64,000 nt of DNA from Aestuariimicrobium soli (GTDB lineage Bacteria; Actinomycetota; Actinomycetes; Propionibacteriales; Propionibacteriaceae), in NCBI RefSeq assembly GCF_051192575.1, contig NZ_JBPJSQ010000001.1:62001-126000 (forward strand). The letters run 5' to 3'. Under the pieces are notes generated by a model. That model made no database searches, was not told the origin of the DNA, and saw only the letters and a list, made by a program, of their open reading frames with translations. Positions 45,059-54,292 of the stretch are shown here, piece after piece (position 1 is the first letter of the stretch; each line of letters opens with the position of its first letter). Both the position numbers and the translations under genes were made by a program.

Positions 45059-45937
45059 TCAGAGCTTGCGCATCACGGCGACGACCTTGCCGAGAATGCT
45101 GGCGTGGTTGCCGTCGATCGGCGAGTAGAGCGGGTTGTGGGGCAGCAGCCAGACCTGGCCGGGCACCCGCTTGAACGTCTTGACGGTGGCCTCGTTGTCG
45201 AGCAGGGCGGCCACGATGTCGCCATTCTCGGCGTTGGGCTGCTGGCGCACCACCACCCAGTCGCCGTCGCAGATGGCCGCATCGACCATGGAGTCGCCGC
45301 GCACCTCGAGCATGAACAGGGTGCCCTCACCGACCAGCTGGCGGGGGAGGGGGAAGACGTCCTCGACGACCTCCTCGGCCAGGATCGGGCCACCGGCGGC
45401 GATCCGGCCGACGATGGGCACGTTGACGGCGGTCGGGAAGGCGTCGTTGACCCCCGTCTCGTCGATTGTCTCGTCGATCGCGTCGAGGGGGGTGTCCGGC
45501 CGACGCGGGTCGGACAGAGGGCGCAGGGGAGTGGGTTCGCTGCCGGTCGTCCGACTCGGTGCGGCGGGCAACCGCACCTCGATGGCCCGCGGACGATTCG
45601 GGTCGCGGCGCAGGAATCCCTTCGCCTCCAACTGCCGCATCTGGTGCGCGACCGAAGAAGGTGAGGCGAAGCCCATCACCGAGGCCACCTCGCGGATGCT
45701 GGGCGGATAGCCGTTGGCCTCGATGGCGCTGGTGATCACCTCGAGGATGCGGCGCTGCCGTGGCGTGAGGCCGTCGACGCCGGGCACCTCGTCGCCGGCC
45801 GCGTTCAGGCTGCCCAGCTCGGCGCGGATGGAGGCATTGCTCGGACGACCTGGGCCCCGCTTGGCCCCTCGTCGTCTGGTCGTCGAGGGCTTGCGCCCGC
45901 TCGCCGGTGCCCCGAAGTTATCGTCTTCTCCTGCCAT
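45059..45937 (-). CDS. lexA: SOS repressor LexA
   Basis: Represses the DNA-damage regulon and cleaves itself with RecA. 292 residues. Winged helix at ~56-122 (LTPRQRRILEVITSAI, SIREVASVMGFASPSSVAHQMRQL); cleavage site A181-G182 (IAAGGP); catalytic S216 (RGDSM) and K253 (ATVKTFKR). The linker between domains (~124-172) is about 50 residues and acidic/proline-rich, much longer than the usual ~10-20. N-terminal 55 residues are basic and extra. TAGCGT ends 7 nt before the ATG, and the -35 overlaps a LexA box. Confidence 0.97.
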   Translation of the reverse strand: MAGEDDNFGAPASGRKPSTTRRRGAKRGPGRPSNASIRAELGSLNAAGDEVPGVDGLTPRQRRILEVITSAIEANGYPPSIREVASVMGFASPSSVAHQMRQLEAKGFLRRDPNRPRAIEVRLPAAPSRTTGSEPTPLRPLSDPRRPDTPLDAIDETIDETGVNDAFPTAVNVPIVGRIAAGGPILAEEVVEDVFPLPRQLVGEGTLFMLEVRGDSMVDAAICDGDWVVVRQQPNAENGDIVAALLDNEATVKTFKRVPGQVWLLPHNPLYSPIDGNHASILGKVVAVMRKL

Positions 45938-45944
45938 GCCCAGC

Positions 45945-45973
45945 ACGCTAGGTAGAATCGAACCTGTTTTCAA
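45945..45973 (-). promoter_or_regulatory. lexA promoter with overlapping LexA box
   Basis: Minus strand: -35 TTGAAA (45968-45973), 17-nt spacer, -10 TAGCGT (45945-45950). The box TTGAAAACAGGTTCGA (45958-45973) has a perfect GTTCGA half and a 4/6 partner half, covering the -35 and spacer: autoregulation. Just upstream AAACACC/GGTGTTT (45972-45990) forms a further palindrome. Confidence 0.7.
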
Positions 45974-46099
45974 ACACCTGTGCGGTGTTTCGCGCGAGCA
46001 GCCCTGTCAGAGGGTCTCGAGGGCCCCCAGCCACGAAAATGTCAGAGCCCTCGTGTTCAGTGGTTCACAGGCGAGGACGAGCTCGACACGCCGGTTCAT

Positions 46100-46154
46100 T
46101 CGAACGCTTGTGCCAATCGTCATCACCGTCTAGTGTTTTCGTACACCTGTACTT
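46100..46154 (+). promoter_or_regulatory. SOS-type promoter of the small membrane protein
   Basis: -35 TTGTGC (46108-46113), 17-nt spacer, -10 TAGTGT (46131-46136). Box 1 TCGAACGCTTGTGCCA (46100-46115) has a perfect left half and covers the -35. Box 2 TCGTACACCTGTACTT (46139-46154) shares its left half with the recA box and covers the start of transcription. The rest of the 285-bp lexA divergent gap shows nothing else. Confidence 0.6.
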
Positions 46155-46222
46155 CACGGCCCTTCCGGGCCGGGAGTCGACCGGGTCGGAGGATGTCCGA
46201 CCCGACACCCGAGGAGCAGATC

Positions 46223-46588
46223 ATGACCGCAGTCGCCACCAGTCAGCTGAACCCCCAGCTGAACCCCTTCGCCGTGCCGACGAAGCCGCGCACGAGGGCT
46301 CGGCGCGATCGTGTCGTGAGCGGTCCGCGGCCGGTCGGGCCGGCGCTGCGTCCGCAGCGACGCACCGTGATTGCCCCGGCCATCCAGGGTGCAAACGTGC
46401 GCGCGTGCAGCGACGTGGCCGGTGACGTGGCTGGCGGTGCGGTGGCGCCGTTGTCGACGGCCGGCGCCCTGCGCCTGACGGATCGCGGCCTGGCGGTGGT
46501 GCTGGGCGGGTTCGCGTGCCTGGCGCTGCTGACGTTGGCCGTGCTGGTCGATGTCTTCCTCAGCTTCTCCAACGCGCCGCTGGCCTGA
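46223..46588 (+). CDS. small membrane protein, probable SOS division inhibitor
   Basis: 121 residues divergent from lexA. A basic, proline-rich cytoplasmic part (~1-90) leads to one helix near the C-terminus (GLAVVLGGFACLALLTLAVLVDVFL, ~93-117) and a very short outer tail. GAGGAG is 6 nt before the ATG. In actinobacteria the gene facing lexA often encodes an SOS-induced division blocker (DivS, ChiZ-type LysM proteins); this one lacks LysM but has the position, a single helix and SOS-like boxes. Role is inferred from context and size; no family match by eye. Confidence 0.6.
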   Translation: MTAVATSQLNPQLNPFAVPTKPRTRARRDRVVSGPRPVGPALRPQRRTVIAPAIQGANVRACSDVAGDVAGGAVAPLSTAGALRLTDRGLAVVLGGFACLALLTLAVLVDVFLSFSNAPLA

Positions 46589-46673
46589 GGGTCGATCCCG
46601 CCGCCCACAGCCGGTGGTGGTTCAGCCCTCGGCGAGCCCCCACATTTGGTGTGGGCGTGTCGACGCCAACCGC

Positions 46674-46717
46674 TTGACCCAGGCCCGGGGAGTGTTTAAA
46701 GTCCCTACATCTAGTAG
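46674..46717 (+). promoter_or_regulatory. nrdR-nrdJ promoter with NrdR box
   Basis: -35 TTGACC (46674-46679), 17-nt spacer, -10 TAAAGT (46697-46702). Right at the predicted start of transcription lies CTACATCTAG (46705-46714), matching the NrdR core CwAtATaTwG at 8 of 10. A weaker copy (CCACAGGTTG, 46737-46746) is centred 32 bp, about three turns, away. Confidence 0.55.
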
Positions 46718-46731
46718 TTGCACGGCTGTGA

Positions 46732-46793
46732 TTCATCCACAGGTTGTGGTCGGTTGTCCACCGAAAACCTGACTTGTCCACACCGTGTCCACA
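46732..46793. promoter_or_regulatory. cluster of DnaA-type boxes in the nrdR leader
   Basis: One perfect TTGTCCACA (46774-46782) with near copies TTGTCCACC (46754-46762), GTGTCCACA (46785-46793) and a TCATCCACA-like site (about 46733-46741), all on the same strand, within 62 bp. Confidence 0.5.
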
Positions 46794-46856
46794 GGGTCAT
46801 GCACAACCTGGCCAGGCGCCGGCGAGACCCTCGGTCAAGGAGGAGGTGGATCACCC

Positions 46857-47396
46857 GTGCACTGCCCGTTCTGCCGCAACACCGACTCGCGCGTGCTCGA
46901 TTCACGCGCCTCCGAGGACGGTTCGTCCATTCGTCGGCGGCGTCAGTGCCCGGCCTGCGAACGGCGATTCACCACCATCGAGCAGATGCAGCTCGTGGTC
47001 GTGAAGAAGTCGGGCGTGGTCGAGCCCTTCAGCCGCGACAAGGTCGTCCAGGGTGTCCGCAAGGCCTGCAAGGGTCGTCCGGTCAGCGACGTCGACCTGG
47101 CCAAGCTGGGCCAGCGGGTCGAGGAGGCCCTGCGCTCGTCCGGGATGGCTGAGGTGCCCACCGAGGAGGTGGGGGTCGCCATTCTGGGGCCCCTGTCGGA
47201 ACTCGACCCGGTCGCCTACCTGCGGTTCGCGTCGGTCTACAAGCACTACGAGTCGGTCGACGACTTCGAGGCCGAGATCGAGGCCATGCGCGAGCAGGAT
47301 CCCGGAACCGCCCCCACCGCTCGACCAGAACGGCCCCGCAAGCAACGCGTGGCGTCACCGGATTCGGCCCAACCCACCCTGGAGTCGATCGGCTGA
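46857..47396 (+). CDS. nrdR: ribonucleotide reductase repressor NrdR
   Basis: Nucleotide-sensing repressor of ribonucleotide reductase genes. 179 residues: zinc ribbon with C3, C6, C31, C34 (HCPFCRN, QCPACERRF), then the ATP-cone (VVKKSGVVEPFSRDKVVQGVRKAC). The GTG start directly precedes the zinc ribbon and has the very strong ribosome site AAGGAGGTGGA. A ~25-residue polar tail follows the cone. nrdJ follows after 62 nt, likely in the same operon. Confidence 0.96.
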   Translation: MHCPFCRNTDSRVLDSRASEDGSSIRRRRQCPACERRFTTIEQMQLVVVKKSGVVEPFSRDKVVQGVRKACKGRPVSDVDLAKLGQRVEEALRSSGMAEVPTEEVGVAILGPLSELDPVAYLRFASVYKHYESVDDFEAEIEAMREQDPGTAPTARPERPRKQRVASPDSAQPTLESIG

Positions 47397-47458
47397 GCCG
47401 ATCCCCCCAGGCAGCAGCATTCACCCCCACCCCACCCACAGAAGAGGAAGTCACAGCC

Positions 47459-50338
<2,880 letters not shown>

Positions 50339-50356
50339 TCCGATCCATGGCCACCA

Positions 50357-50390
50357 CCGGGGCGGCACCCTTCGCGGGGTGCCGCCCCGG
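50357..50390. terminator. strong hairpin after nrdJ
   Basis: CCGGGGCGGCACCC pairs perfectly with GGGTGCCGCCCCGG over 14 bp around TTCGCG, 19 nt after the nrdJ stop. Confidence 0.75.
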
Positions 50391-50533
50391 CGCCGTTTCC
50401 GGGGCATCGCCTCGGCGGCGGCTCTCGCGAATCCGACAACCCTCCCGCGGTGAACCCCCTGTGAGACCATGTGCAGGTGCAGCAGACACTCGGGCATCGC
50501 AAGGATTGGGCCGGCTAGGCCGTTGAGCACTAC

Positions 50534-51115
50534 GTGGATCCCTCGCGACACTTCGCGTTCGCCACGTATGACGTGGAGCCACTGCCGCGCGAGGGCGGCG
50601 GACTGCGGCCCGAGGATGTGCTCGCTGCCAACCTGTTGAGTCTCCGCCTGGGCTGGCAAGAGGTCATCCCCTTGTTCGCAGCCGGTGACGGGCCGGCCCA
50701 GCGACTCCGCGCATGCTTGGATGAGGCAGTAGTCGCCATGCGCGCCGCGCCCAACTTCGAGGCGCACCCGGACGAGGCGTCGCTGGCTGACACGTATCGA
50801 GCGCTCGCCGCCGCAAACGAAGCGACCCGAGACGTAGCCGGGTGGACGCCAGTCACCGTCTCGAAAGTGCTGCACAGATTCGCCCCGCACGCGGTCCCAA
50901 TCGTGGACTCCCGCGTCCTCGCGTTCCACGACGTGAGCCGCGGCGAGGGCGCGAAGCTTCGGGAGCGCATGTGGCGGGACGTGCGCGCGAACCTCGACTG
51001 GCTCGCGCCACTCGCCGCCGCGAACACGACCCCCGACGGGCGTCCTCTCACGGTCCTGCGGGCCACAGACATCATCATCTGGACCCCGCCCCCGCAGGAG
51101 AGCGCCACCAAGTGA
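50534..51115 (+). CDS. DUF6308-like protein, possibly 5'-truncated
   Basis: 193 residues of unknown function. FAFATYDV near the start and the VSKVLHRFAPHAVPIVDSRVLAFHD block are what I associate with the DUF6308 family. The frame is blocked by TAG at 50516-50518; residues encoded between that stop and the first GTG (VEHY) also look like part of the domain, and the same frame stays readable from 50471 (VQVQQTLGHRKDWAG). So the gene may have lost its true start. No ribosome site is seen before GTG 50534. The stop codon lies in the arm of a large hairpin. Accessory, perhaps transferred. Confidence 0.5.
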   Translation: MDPSRHFAFATYDVEPLPREGGGLRPEDVLAANLLSLRLGWQEVIPLFAAGDGPAQRLRACLDEAVVAMRAAPNFEAHPDEASLADTYRALAAANEATRDVAGWTPVTVSKVLHRFAPHAVPIVDSRVLAFHDVSRGEGAKLRERMWRDVRANLDWLAPLAAANTTPDGRPLTVLRATDIIIWTPPPQESATK

Positions 51116-51189
51116 TCCGAAACTGCCGCTCATCGCACCTGCCGGGCGGGTGGAGCCTCTATGGGGCGATGGGAGGCAGTTTCGGATCA
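51113..51189. repeat. 77-bp inverted repeat / hairpin
   Basis: TGATCCGAAACTGCC (51113-51127) is the exact reverse complement of GGCAGTTTCGGATCA (51175-51189); inside, CATCGC (51131-51136) pairs with GCGATG (51166-51171). The left arm starts with the stop codon of the DUF6308-like gene. Could be its terminator, a small palindromic mobile repeat, or a structured RNA. Confidence 0.75.
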
Positions 51190-51265
51190 TCGGTGGGGCA
51201 GGGGCAGTCCCCGGATCCCAGTGGGGGAGCCAGCAACTCGGTGGCAGCCGGGCTTCGCCACCGTC

Positions 51266-51293
51266 TAGCATGGGTGGCATGACTGATCGCTGA
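51266..51293 (+). promoter_or_regulatory. leaderless promoter and 4-codon leader peptide (MTDR) before the ABC-F gene
   Basis: TAGCAT (51266-51271) ends 7 nt before ATG ACT GAT CGC TGA (51279-51293). This is the leaderless promoter pattern of true genes here, yet the reading frame has four codons only. It ends 65 nt before the ABC-F start, the arrangement of ribosome-mediated attenuation. Confidence 0.5.
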
Positions 51294-51332
51294 CGCGCAC
51301 CGGCCGCACCTCGCGCCGCACGTGTTCCTCCG

Positions 51333-51351
51333 TCCACCTCCTGCAGTGGAG
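51333..51351 (+). promoter_or_regulatory. hairpin covering the ABC-F ribosome site
   Basis: TCCAC (51333-51337) can pair with GTGGA (51346-51350); the right arm includes most of the GGAG (51348-51351) that lies 7 nt before the ABC-F ATG. Folding would hide the ribosome site. Confidence 0.4.
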
Positions 51352-51358
51352 CTCAGTC

Positions 51359-52975
51359 ATGCACCCCTCTTCCGCCTCCTCCTTGGCCCCGTTCGCCTTC
51401 GACGGCGTCTCGTTCACCCACGACGGCCACCCTCTGATCACCGACCTCAGCTTCGGTGCCGCGCCAGGTCAGCGGGTCGCGCTGATCGGCGAGAACGGCT
51501 CGGGCAAGTCCACCGTCCTGAACCTGGCCGCCGGACGACTGCACCCCCAGGCGGGCACCGTCACCCGACCCGCCCCGGTGGGCGTGATGGACCAGCACCT
51601 GCCCTTCGACGAGCACGACACCGTCGCCGACGTGCTGCACCGCTCGCTGGCTCCGATCCGGGAGCTGCTCACCAACCTCGACGACGCCGCGGCGGCGATG
51701 GCCGACGACGAGCGCGAAGCGGCCCGCTACGCCGCCCTGCTCGACGACGCCGAGCGGGTGGGAGCGTGGACGATCGACCAGCGGGTGGAGGAGACTCTGG
51801 CCGGGCTCGGCCTCGCCGACGTCGCCCAGCACCGCCGGGTGTCGACCTTGTCGGGCGGCCAGCGCTCCCGCCTCGCCCTGGCGGGCCTGCTGCTCAGCCG
51901 ACCCACCGGTCTGCTGCTGGACGAGCCCACCAACCACCTGGACGACCAGGCGCTCGACTTCCTGGCCCGCGAGCTGGAGTCGTGGCCCGGGCCGGTGCTG
52001 TTCGCCAGCCACGACCGTCACTTCCTCGACACGGTCGCCACCAGGATCGTCGACCTCGACCCCGCCCCGTCGGGTTTGGGTGAGCTCCGCGTGGGCCAGG
52101 TGACCACCGGCCGGTACAGCGACTACCTCGCCCAGCGCGCGGACGAGCGCCGCTCCTGGCAGGAGCGGTTCAGCTCCGAGCGGCAGCGCATCAACGACCT
52201 GCGCCACGAGGTCAGCCACGGCGCCCGGCAGGTCTTCCACACCACCGCGCCCAAGACCGAGCAGCGCGGGTCGAAGAAGTTCTACTCCGACAAGGCCTCG
52301 GCCACGATCGCTCGACGGGTCAACCGGGCCCGCACCACCCTTGAACGGGTCGAGCGTGACCAGGTGCGCAAGCCCCCTCAGGGGCTCACCTTCGCGGGGT
52401 TCGGGGGTCGTCCGATGGACCACGATGAGGTGCTGCTCAGCGTGCAGCAGGTGGCCGTGGCCGGCCGCCTCGCCCCGGTGAGCCTCGACCTGCGCGGTCC
52501 CGACCGGGTGCTGGTCACCGGTGCCAACGGTGCGGGCAAGTCGACCCTGGTGGCCGTGCTCGACGGCAGCCTCGACCCCGATGAGGGCAGGCGCCTCGTC
52601 CGCAAGGGACTGCGCATCGGCACCCTCACCCAGGACACCGATCCGGCCGATCTCGATCTCACCCCGGCCGAGCTGCTGGGGGAGTCGGCACGCGGCCTGT
52701 CGGGCATCGGACTGGTGGCCGGTCGGGACCAGCACCGGCCGCTGGGGGAGCTGTCGCTGGGCACCCGCAAGCGCGTGCACCTGGCGCAGCTGGTGGCACA
52801 TCCGCCCCATCTGCTGGTGCTCGACGAACCCACCAACCACTTGGCCCTGAGCCTCGCCGAAGACCTGGAGCGGGCCATCGACGAGTTCCCGGGCGCGGTG
52901 GTGGTCGCGAGCCACGATCGTTGGCTGCGGGATCGGTGGCAGGGGCGCGTGCTCACGCTGGATTCCCAAGCCTGA
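51359..52975 (+). CDS. ABC-F ATPase (ribosome-protection / translation factor type)
   Basis: Soluble twin-ATPase that acts on the ribosome; 538 residues, no membrane segments. First domain: IGENGSGKST, LSGGQRSRLALAGLLL, LLLDEPTNHLDD, FASHDRHFLD. A linker (~255-345) rich in Arg/Glu (P-site tRNA interaction motif region). Second domain: TGANGAGKST, LSLGTRKRVHLAQLV (signature degenerate), LVLDEPTNHLALS, VASHDRWLRD. Similar in layout to antibiotic-resistance ABC-F proteins of actinobacteria (TlrC/OleB group), but resistance cannot be claimed from sequence alone. A leader peptide and ribosome-site hairpin precede it, as for inducible resistance genes. Confidence 0.85.
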   Translation: MHPSSASSLAPFAFDGVSFTHDGHPLITDLSFGAAPGQRVALIGENGSGKSTVLNLAAGRLHPQAGTVTRPAPVGVMDQHLPFDEHDTVADVLHRSLAPIRELLTNLDDAAAAMADDEREAARYAALLDDAERVGAWTIDQRVEETLAGLGLADVAQHRRVSTLSGGQRSRLALAGLLLSRPTGLLLDEPTNHLDDQALDFLARELESWPGPVLFASHDRHFLDTVATRIVDLDPAPSGLGELRVGQVTTGRYSDYLAQRADERRSWQERFSSERQRINDLRHEVSHGARQVFHTTAPKTEQRGSKKFYSDKASATIARRVNRARTTLERVERDQVRKPPQGLTFAGFGGRPMDHDEVLLSVQQVAVAGRLAPVSLDLRGPDRVLVTGANGAGKSTLVAVLDGSLDPDEGRRLVRKGLRIGTLTQDTDPADLDLTPAELLGESARGLSGIGLVAGRDQHRPLGELSLGTRKRVHLAQLVAHPPHLLVLDEPTNHLALSLAEDLERAIDEFPGAVVVASHDRWLRDRWQGRVLTLDSQA

Positions 52976-53058
52976 GGGTGGGTACTCAAACCCGTCGGTG
53001 AGCGGTCGATCTGACCCCGTGCCGGGCCTACCGTTGATCGCGAACAGATGGAGGCGAC

Positions 53059-53472
53059 GTGACCGATTTCGAAGCTGTGCTCTCAGACCTGAACCGATTG
53101 ACCGCCCAGGTCAGTGACGGGTCGTTGAAGCCGTCGGACGAACAACTCGAGGCCCTTCCCGAGGTCGTGGGCACCAACGAGGACGAGACCATCAAGGTGA
53201 GCATCAAGGCCGGCACGGTGACCCGGGTGGAGCTGCACCCCAAGGCCCACCGGCTCGACAACGTCACCCTGGGTGAGCAACTCACCGAGGCGATCAATGC
53301 CGCCATCCAGGCGAACCTCGAGGCCGTGATGCAGGGCAACGCCGACCTCGGCACCCCCGACTACGCCAGCCTCAACCAGCAGCTGAACGACATCCAGACC
53401 GAGTCGTTGCGTTCCATGCAGCGCTACACCGACGGCATGCTCGACATGCTGCGCAAGGCGAAGGAGCTGTGA
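53059..53472 (+). CDS. YbaB/EbfC-like protein at head of toxin module
   Basis: 137 residues: a helix, a central beta sheet (TIKVSIKAGTVTRVELHPKA) and C-terminal helices, the layout of YbaB/EbfC-like proteins that accompany type VII (ESX) and WXG-type genes in actinobacteria. GGAGG lies 5 nt before the GTG. Its stop overlaps the next ATG (TGATG). Likely chaperone or DNA-binding partner of the module; role inferred. Confidence 0.65.
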   Translation: MTDFEAVLSDLNRLTAQVSDGSLKPSDEQLEALPEVVGTNEDETIKVSIKAGTVTRVELHPKAHRLDNVTLGEQLTEAINAAIQANLEAVMQGNADLGTPDYASLNQQLNDIQTESLRSMQRYTDGMLDMLRKAKEL

Positions 53473-53795
53473 TGAGTAAACAGAACCTGCAGTTCGACCT
53501 GGGGGCCCTCGACACGGCGGGCCGCAAGATGGATGCGGCCGTCGACGATCTGGTCTCGACGACGCAGGCGCTGCTCGCGGAGGTCTCGGACGTCACCGTG
53601 CTCGGCACCAACGACACCCTCGGGGGCATCGCCAGCATGCTCTACGGGTTGGTGCTCGAACGGGTCAACGAGACGATCACCTCGATCCAGACCGAGTACG
53701 GCGCCCAGGGCGGCAAGTTGCGCGAGGCGCGGCAGGCGTACGCCGACGTGGAGGACAGCTTCACGCAGTCCGCCGGCATGATGATGGAGATCTGA
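53472..53795 (+). CDS. small helical ESX/WXG100-like protein
   Basis: 107 residues, all helical, predicted helix-turn-helix hairpin. It has no WXG (no tryptophan at all); the turn region reads VTVLGTNDTLGGI. Near the C-terminus YADVE fits the type VII export signal YxxxD/E. Coupled with both neighbours. Most likely a secreted partner of the toxin complex; ESX membership is inferred from fold and context. Confidence 0.6.
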   Translation: MSKQNLQFDLGALDTAGRKMDAAVDDLVSTTQALLAEVSDVTVLGTNDTLGGIASMLYGLVLERVNETITSIQTEYGAQGGKLREARQAYADVEDSFTQSAGMMMEI

Positions 53796-53796
53796 C

Positions 53797-54291
53797 ATGG
53801 CCGTGATGCTGCCCGCAGAGGCGTCGAAACTGCTGAACGAACTCGGCTACGAATGGCCCGAGGGCAATGAGGACCGGGTCTTCGACTACGGCCAGCGCTG
53901 GATGAGCTACGCGTCCGAGGTGGGCGGGGTCAACCAGATCGCGGACGAGGGCGCCAACGAGGCGCTCACCAAGAACATGGGCGACGCCATGGAGGCCTTC
54001 CGCACGGAGTTCAGCGAGGAGGAGGGGGTGCGGGACGTCGCGCAGAAGCTCAGCCTCGGCGCCAACATCCTCGGCGGCTGCATGTTCCTCGTGGGCGCGG
54101 CCATCATCGCGCTCAAGATCGCGTTCGTGGTGAACCTGGTGGCCACCGTCATCCAGATCGCCTCCGCCATCGCGGCGGCCATTCCCACCTGTGGCGCCTC
54201 GCTCGGCTGGATCCCGGTGGCCAAGATCCTGTGCCAGAAGCTGTTGGAGATGGCCATCAACTTCGGTATCAGCAAGCTGATGGGAGCCTGA
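53797..54291 (+). CDS. toxin-leader protein: WXG100-like N-terminus plus membrane helices
   Basis: 164 residues. The opening LPAEASKLLNELGYEWPEGNED ... DYGQRWMSYASEVGGVN resembles the N-terminal domain of CpnT-type polymorphic toxins (WEGD-like start, helical). Residues ~90-130 form hydrophobic helices with two Cys (GGCMFLVGAAIIALKIAFVV, IASAIAAAIPTCGA). In typical toxins this region is fused to the toxin domain; here the toxin is the next gene, one base downstream. So the toxin looks split in two reading frames. Confidence 0.6.
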   Translation: MAVMLPAEASKLLNELGYEWPEGNEDRVFDYGQRWMSYASEVGGVNQIADEGANEALTKNMGDAMEAFRTEFSEEEGVRDVAQKLSLGANILGGCMFLVGAAIIALKIAFVVNLVATVIQIASAIAAAIPTCGASLGWIPVAKILCQKLLEMAINFGISKLMGA

Positions 54292-54292
54292 C

